Shown: positions 5,298 to 7,302 of the stretch, one piece after another | Layout of the letters: each line of letters begins with the position of its first letter | How positions within the stretch are numbered: the first letter of the stretch is position 1 | Assembly: GCA_022361135.1 (NCBI GenBank) | Contig: JAKSBM010000451.1 | Span: 1 to 7,302 of the forward strand | Origin: Desulfobacterales bacterium | GTDB taxonomy: Bacteria; Desulfobacterota; Desulfobacteria; Desulfobacterales; Desulfobacteraceae | DNA length: 7,302 nucleotides | Direction: 5' to 3' | The notes under the pieces: model-generated | What the model was told of the DNA's origin: nothing | Seen by the model: only the letters and a program-made list of their open reading frames with translations | Database searches by the model: none | Position numbers and translations under genes: made by a program

Positions 5298-7001
5298 ATG
5301 GATAACGGGAATACAACAGGGTTGCCATACAAGGGAATCAACGGGAATTTAACCAGCTACGGAGATCCGGAATTCAGCAAATACCTGCGCCGGGCTTTTC
5401 TTTCCTCTGCCGGCTACGATCCGGAAGATTTGGACCGTCCCCTGGTTGGGATCGTGGACACCCGGTCCGATTATAATTCATGCCATCGCCAGATGCCTGA
5501 GATGATCCAGGCGGTGAAGCGGGGGGTGAGCCAGGCCGGGGGCCTTCCCTTTGCCTTTCCCACCATTTCCCTGAATGAGATTCTCACCTCTCCCACCACC
5601 ATGCTCTATCGTAATCTGGCGGCCATGGAAACCGAGGAAATGATCCGGGCCCAGCCCATGGACAGTGTGGTTCTGGTGGGGGGATGCGATAAAACCGTGC
5701 CCGCCCAGACCATGGCTGCCATTTCCGCCAATGTTCCGGCCATTCAATTGGTGACCGGCCCCATGTTGGCCGGCCATTACCAGGGTGAACGGTTGGGGGC
5801 CTGTACCGATTGCCGACGGCTTTGGGCAGAATTCCGCCGGGGCAAGCGCAGTCAAAAGGAAATCAAGGACATCGAAGGCGCCCTCTGCGCCACCGGGGGG
5901 ACCTGCATGGTCATGGGCACGGCTTCCACCATGGCTTGCCTCGTGGAAACCCTGGGACTCATGCTTCCCGGAGGGGCCACACCGCCACATGCCACTGGAG
6001 AGCGGCTGAAACAGGCCGTGGCAACGGGGAGAAGGGCTGTGGCCCTGGCACAATCCAATTTGTGCCCCAGGGAGATTGTCACCCCGGGGGCCATTGAAAA
6101 TGCCATCACCGTGCTCATGTCCCTGGGGGGATCCACCAATGCCGTGGTTCATCTCCTGGCCATTGCCCGGCGGGCTGGGATTCAATTGGACCTGAAGAAA
6201 TTCAACGCCATTTCCCGGAAAACCCCTGTGCTGGTGGATTGCAAGCCCGTGGGCCGTCTTTACATGGAAGATTTCCACAATGGCGGGGGCATGCCCGTGC
6301 TGCTGAAGGAACTTTCCTTCCTGCTTAACCTGGACACCACGGGCGTAACGGGTGAATCCCTTGGGCAATTGCTGGCGGGTCAAGCCGGTGCCCGGGAATG
6401 GCAGAGCTGCATCCGTTCCATTGCCCATCCCCTGTTTCCCCGGGGGGCCATCCGGGTTCTCCACGGCAGTCTGGCTCCCGGTGGTGCCGTGGTCAAGGTG
6501 GCGGCTGCTTCTCCGGCCCTTTCCCGGCACAGGGGGCCGGCCATTGTCTTTGAGTCTCCCCGGGATGTGGAGGCACGCATTGATGATCCCGGTCTGGGGA
6601 TCACACCGGATCATGTGCTGGTTCTTCGCAACGGCGGCCCCGTGGGGGCCGGCATGCCTGAAGCCGGGGGCATTCCCATACCCAGCTACCTGGCCCGCAA
6701 AGGCGTGACGGACATGGTCCGGGTTTCCGATGCCCGCATGAGTGGCACGGCCTATGGAACCATTGCCCTGCATTGTGCCCCCGAGGCTGCAGTCGGAGGA
6801 CCCATTGGGCTGGTTCAAAATGGGGATTTAATTGAGATGGACCTGGAGCAGGGCCGCCTGGATCTATGTGTGGATGGGAACGAACTGGCTTCCAGGCAAA
6901 GGGATTTTCAACGGCCGCCCATGCCCCAAAGGGGGTGGGCATCCCTCTATGCCCGGAGTGTGGAACAGGCCGACCAGGGGTGTGATTTGAATTTTTTATG
7001 A
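5298..7001 (+). CDS. IlvD/Edd-family Fe-S dehydratase, sugar-acid type
   Basis: IlvD/Edd enzymes remove water from 2,3-dihydroxy acids to give 2-keto acids (dihydroxyacid, phosphogluconate, arabonate and xylonate dehydratases). The 567-residue product has the family's usual length and its ligands: Cys62 (YNSCH), Cys130 and Lys132 (GGCDKT), and Cys203 (GGTCMVMGTASTM) for the Fe-S cluster and magnesium site. Ser482 in DARMSGTAYG is the expected catalytic base. SPTTMLYRN (98-106), METEEMIRAQPMD (110-122) and ALHCAPEAAVGGP (490-502) read like pentonate and related sugar-acid dehydratases rather than biosynthetic IlvD, which has CDKS and GRFSG. An additional CTDC (169-172) is present. ATG 5298 was chosen for its AGGAGG site. 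The gene sits between the ThDP enzyme and an aldehyde dehydrogenase, so it probably supplies or consumes a 2-keto-3-deoxy acid in the same route. The Fe-S cluster type ([2Fe-2S] or [4Fe-4S]) and the substrate cannot be assigned. Confidence 0.88.
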   Translation: MDNGNTTGLPYKGINGNLTSYGDPEFSKYLRRAFLSSAGYDPEDLDRPLVGIVDTRSDYNSCHRQMPEMIQAVKRGVSQAGGLPFAFPTISLNEILTSPTTMLYRNLAAMETEEMIRAQPMDSVVLVGGCDKTVPAQTMAAISANVPAIQLVTGPMLAGHYQGERLGACTDCRRLWAEFRRGKRSQKEIKDIEGALCATGGTCMVMGTASTMACLVETLGLMLPGGATPPHATGERLKQAVATGRRAVALAQSNLCPREIVTPGAIENAITVLMSLGGSTNAVVHLLAIARRAGIQLDLKKFNAISRKTPVLVDCKPVGRLYMEDFHNGGGMPVLLKELSFLLNLDTTGVTGESLGQLLAGQAGAREWQSCIRSIAHPLFPRGAIRVLHGSLAPGGAVVKVAAASPALSRHRGPAIVFESPRDVEARIDDPGLGITPDHVLVLRNGGPVGAGMPEAGGIPIPSYLARKGVTDMVRVSDARMSGTAYGTIALHCAPEAAVGGPIGLVQNGDLIEMDLEQGRLDLCVDGNELASRQRDFQRPPMPQRGWASLYARSVEQADQGCDLNFL

Positions 7002-7012
7002 GCCGATTTTTG

Positions 7013-7019
7013 AAAGGTG
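7013..7019 (+). promoter_or_regulatory. Ribosome-binding site deciding the aldehyde dehydrogenase start
   Basis: AAAGGTG at 7013-7019 lies 5 nt before the ATG at 7025. The alternative in-frame ATG at 6998, which overlaps the dehydratase stop as ATGA, has only a T-rich stretch upstream. Confidence 0.5.
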
Positions 7020-7024
7020 TGGAT

Positions 7025-7302
7025 ATGAAGTCTGTAAATTATATCAATGGAGAGTGGGTAGGAATTGAAAAAGCCAGGGCCTACCATGTCATCAATCCGG
7101 CAACGGAAGAATCCCTGGAAGAAATTGAATACGGTGGTGAAGCCCAGGCCCTGGAAGCTGTTACAGCTGCCCATGATGCCTTTGGGGAATGGTCTGCCAA
7201 AACCGTCTATGAACGGGCGGGTCTCCTGCAGGTCCTGGCCCTGGCCATTCGAAAAAATCAGGATGAATTGGCCCGCCTGCTCACATTGGAAGTGGGAAAG
7301 CC
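7025..7302 (+). CDS. NAD(P)-dependent aldehyde dehydrogenase (partial, N-terminal 92 residues)
   Basis: The open frame runs off the right edge after 92 full codons. It begins MKSVNYINGEWV and continues with INPATEESLEEI (23-34), AVTAAHDAFGEW (45-56), ERAGLLQVLALAIRKNQDELARLLTLEVGK (63-92). This is the N-terminal pattern of the aldehyde dehydrogenase superfamily, closest by eye to succinate-semialdehyde and 2-oxoglutarate-semialdehyde dehydrogenases. The nucleotide-binding GxxxxG and the catalytic Cys/Glu lie beyond the window, so activity cannot be confirmed. Two in-frame starts exist: ATG 7025, with an AAAGGTG site, and ATG 6998, overlapping the dehydratase stop codon; the latter would add MSRFLKGVD. 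I favour 7025 because the conserved family sequence begins a few residues later. As the third gene of the operon it probably oxidises an aldehyde produced by the preceding enzymes. Confidence 0.85.
   Translation, partial: MKSVNYINGEWVGIEKARAYHVINPATEESLEEIEYGGEAQALEAVTAAHDAFGEWSAKTVYERAGLLQVLALAIRKNQDELARLLTLEVGK

Noticed and set aside
5478..6818. Long minus-strand open frame (446 codons) opposite the dehydratase
   Set aside because: It lies opposite a clearly conserved gene, its translation is rich in Gly/His/Pro with no recognisable domain, and it is a by-product of GC-rich codon use.
3400..7001. Branched-chain amino acid biosynthesis pair (acetolactate synthase plus DHAD)
   Set aside because: The first enzyme has IolD-type IFGHG and WNVG wording and no small subunit nearby; the second has GGCDKT and RMSGTAYG of sugar-acid dehydratases; IclR and aldehyde dehydrogenase neighbours suggest catabolism.
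5298..7302. Sulfo-Entner-Doudoroff (sulfoquinovose) pathway, which also uses an IlvD/Edd dehydratase and an aldehyde dehydrogenase
   Set aside because: No KDSG aldolase, lactonase or SQ dehydrogenase is visible, and that pathway has no ThDP enzyme. It is not excluded by flanking genes outside the window.

Overview
The window looks like a chromosomal segment from a moderately GC-rich Gram-negative bacterium. A sulfate-reducer-like Desulfobacterota (Desulfobacteraceae-type) host is my best guess. It rests only on general codon and protein character and cannot be proven from this window. No mobile elements, RNA genes or CRISPR arrays were seen. Genes are densely packed, with three short intergenic regions (about 152, 138 and 132 bp); no stretch over 300 bp lacks a gene.

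Left part (1-2352): a truncated MarR-type regulator runs leftward off the window edge. Divergent from it is a housekeeping pair. The first gene is argJ (ornithine/glutamate N-acetyltransferase), with a well-formed sigma70-type promoter (TTTACA, 17-nt spacer, TATAAT). Seven bases after its stop codon comes an RsuA/RluB/RluF-family rRNA pseudouridine synthase that most resembles RluF. Its Shine-Dalgarno overlaps the argJ stop codon.

Right part (2491-7302): an IclR-family regulator is followed by a three-gene, same-strand set: an IolD-like thiamine-diphosphate enzyme, an IlvD/Edd Fe-S dehydratase of the sugar-acid type, and the start of an NAD(P)-dependent aldehyde dehydrogenase cut by the window end. 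Spacing in the set is very tight. The dehydratase Shine-Dalgarno overlaps the stop codon of the ThDP gene, and the dehydratase stop codon overlaps a possible ATG of the aldehyde dehydrogenase. This looks like a catabolic operon for a polyhydroxylated acid or cyclitol-derived compound under IclR control. The enzyme classes suggest two orders of reaction: dehydration to a 2-keto-3-deoxy acid, ThDP-dependent decarboxylation to an aldehyde, then oxidation; or IolD-like ring hydrolysis followed by dehydration and oxidation. Neither is proven, and I do not recognise the combination as a named pathway.

The most striking non-coding signal lies upstream of the ThDP gene. A TTGACA promoter has a GAAAC/GTTTC inverted repeat in its spacer, overlapped by a perfect 10-bp inverted repeat (TTTCTTATTG / CAATAAGAAA) that spans the -10 region and likely start site. 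A 12-bp element matching 11/12 between the iclR leader and the region just upstream of this promoter suggests that the IclR protein controls both its own gene and the operon.
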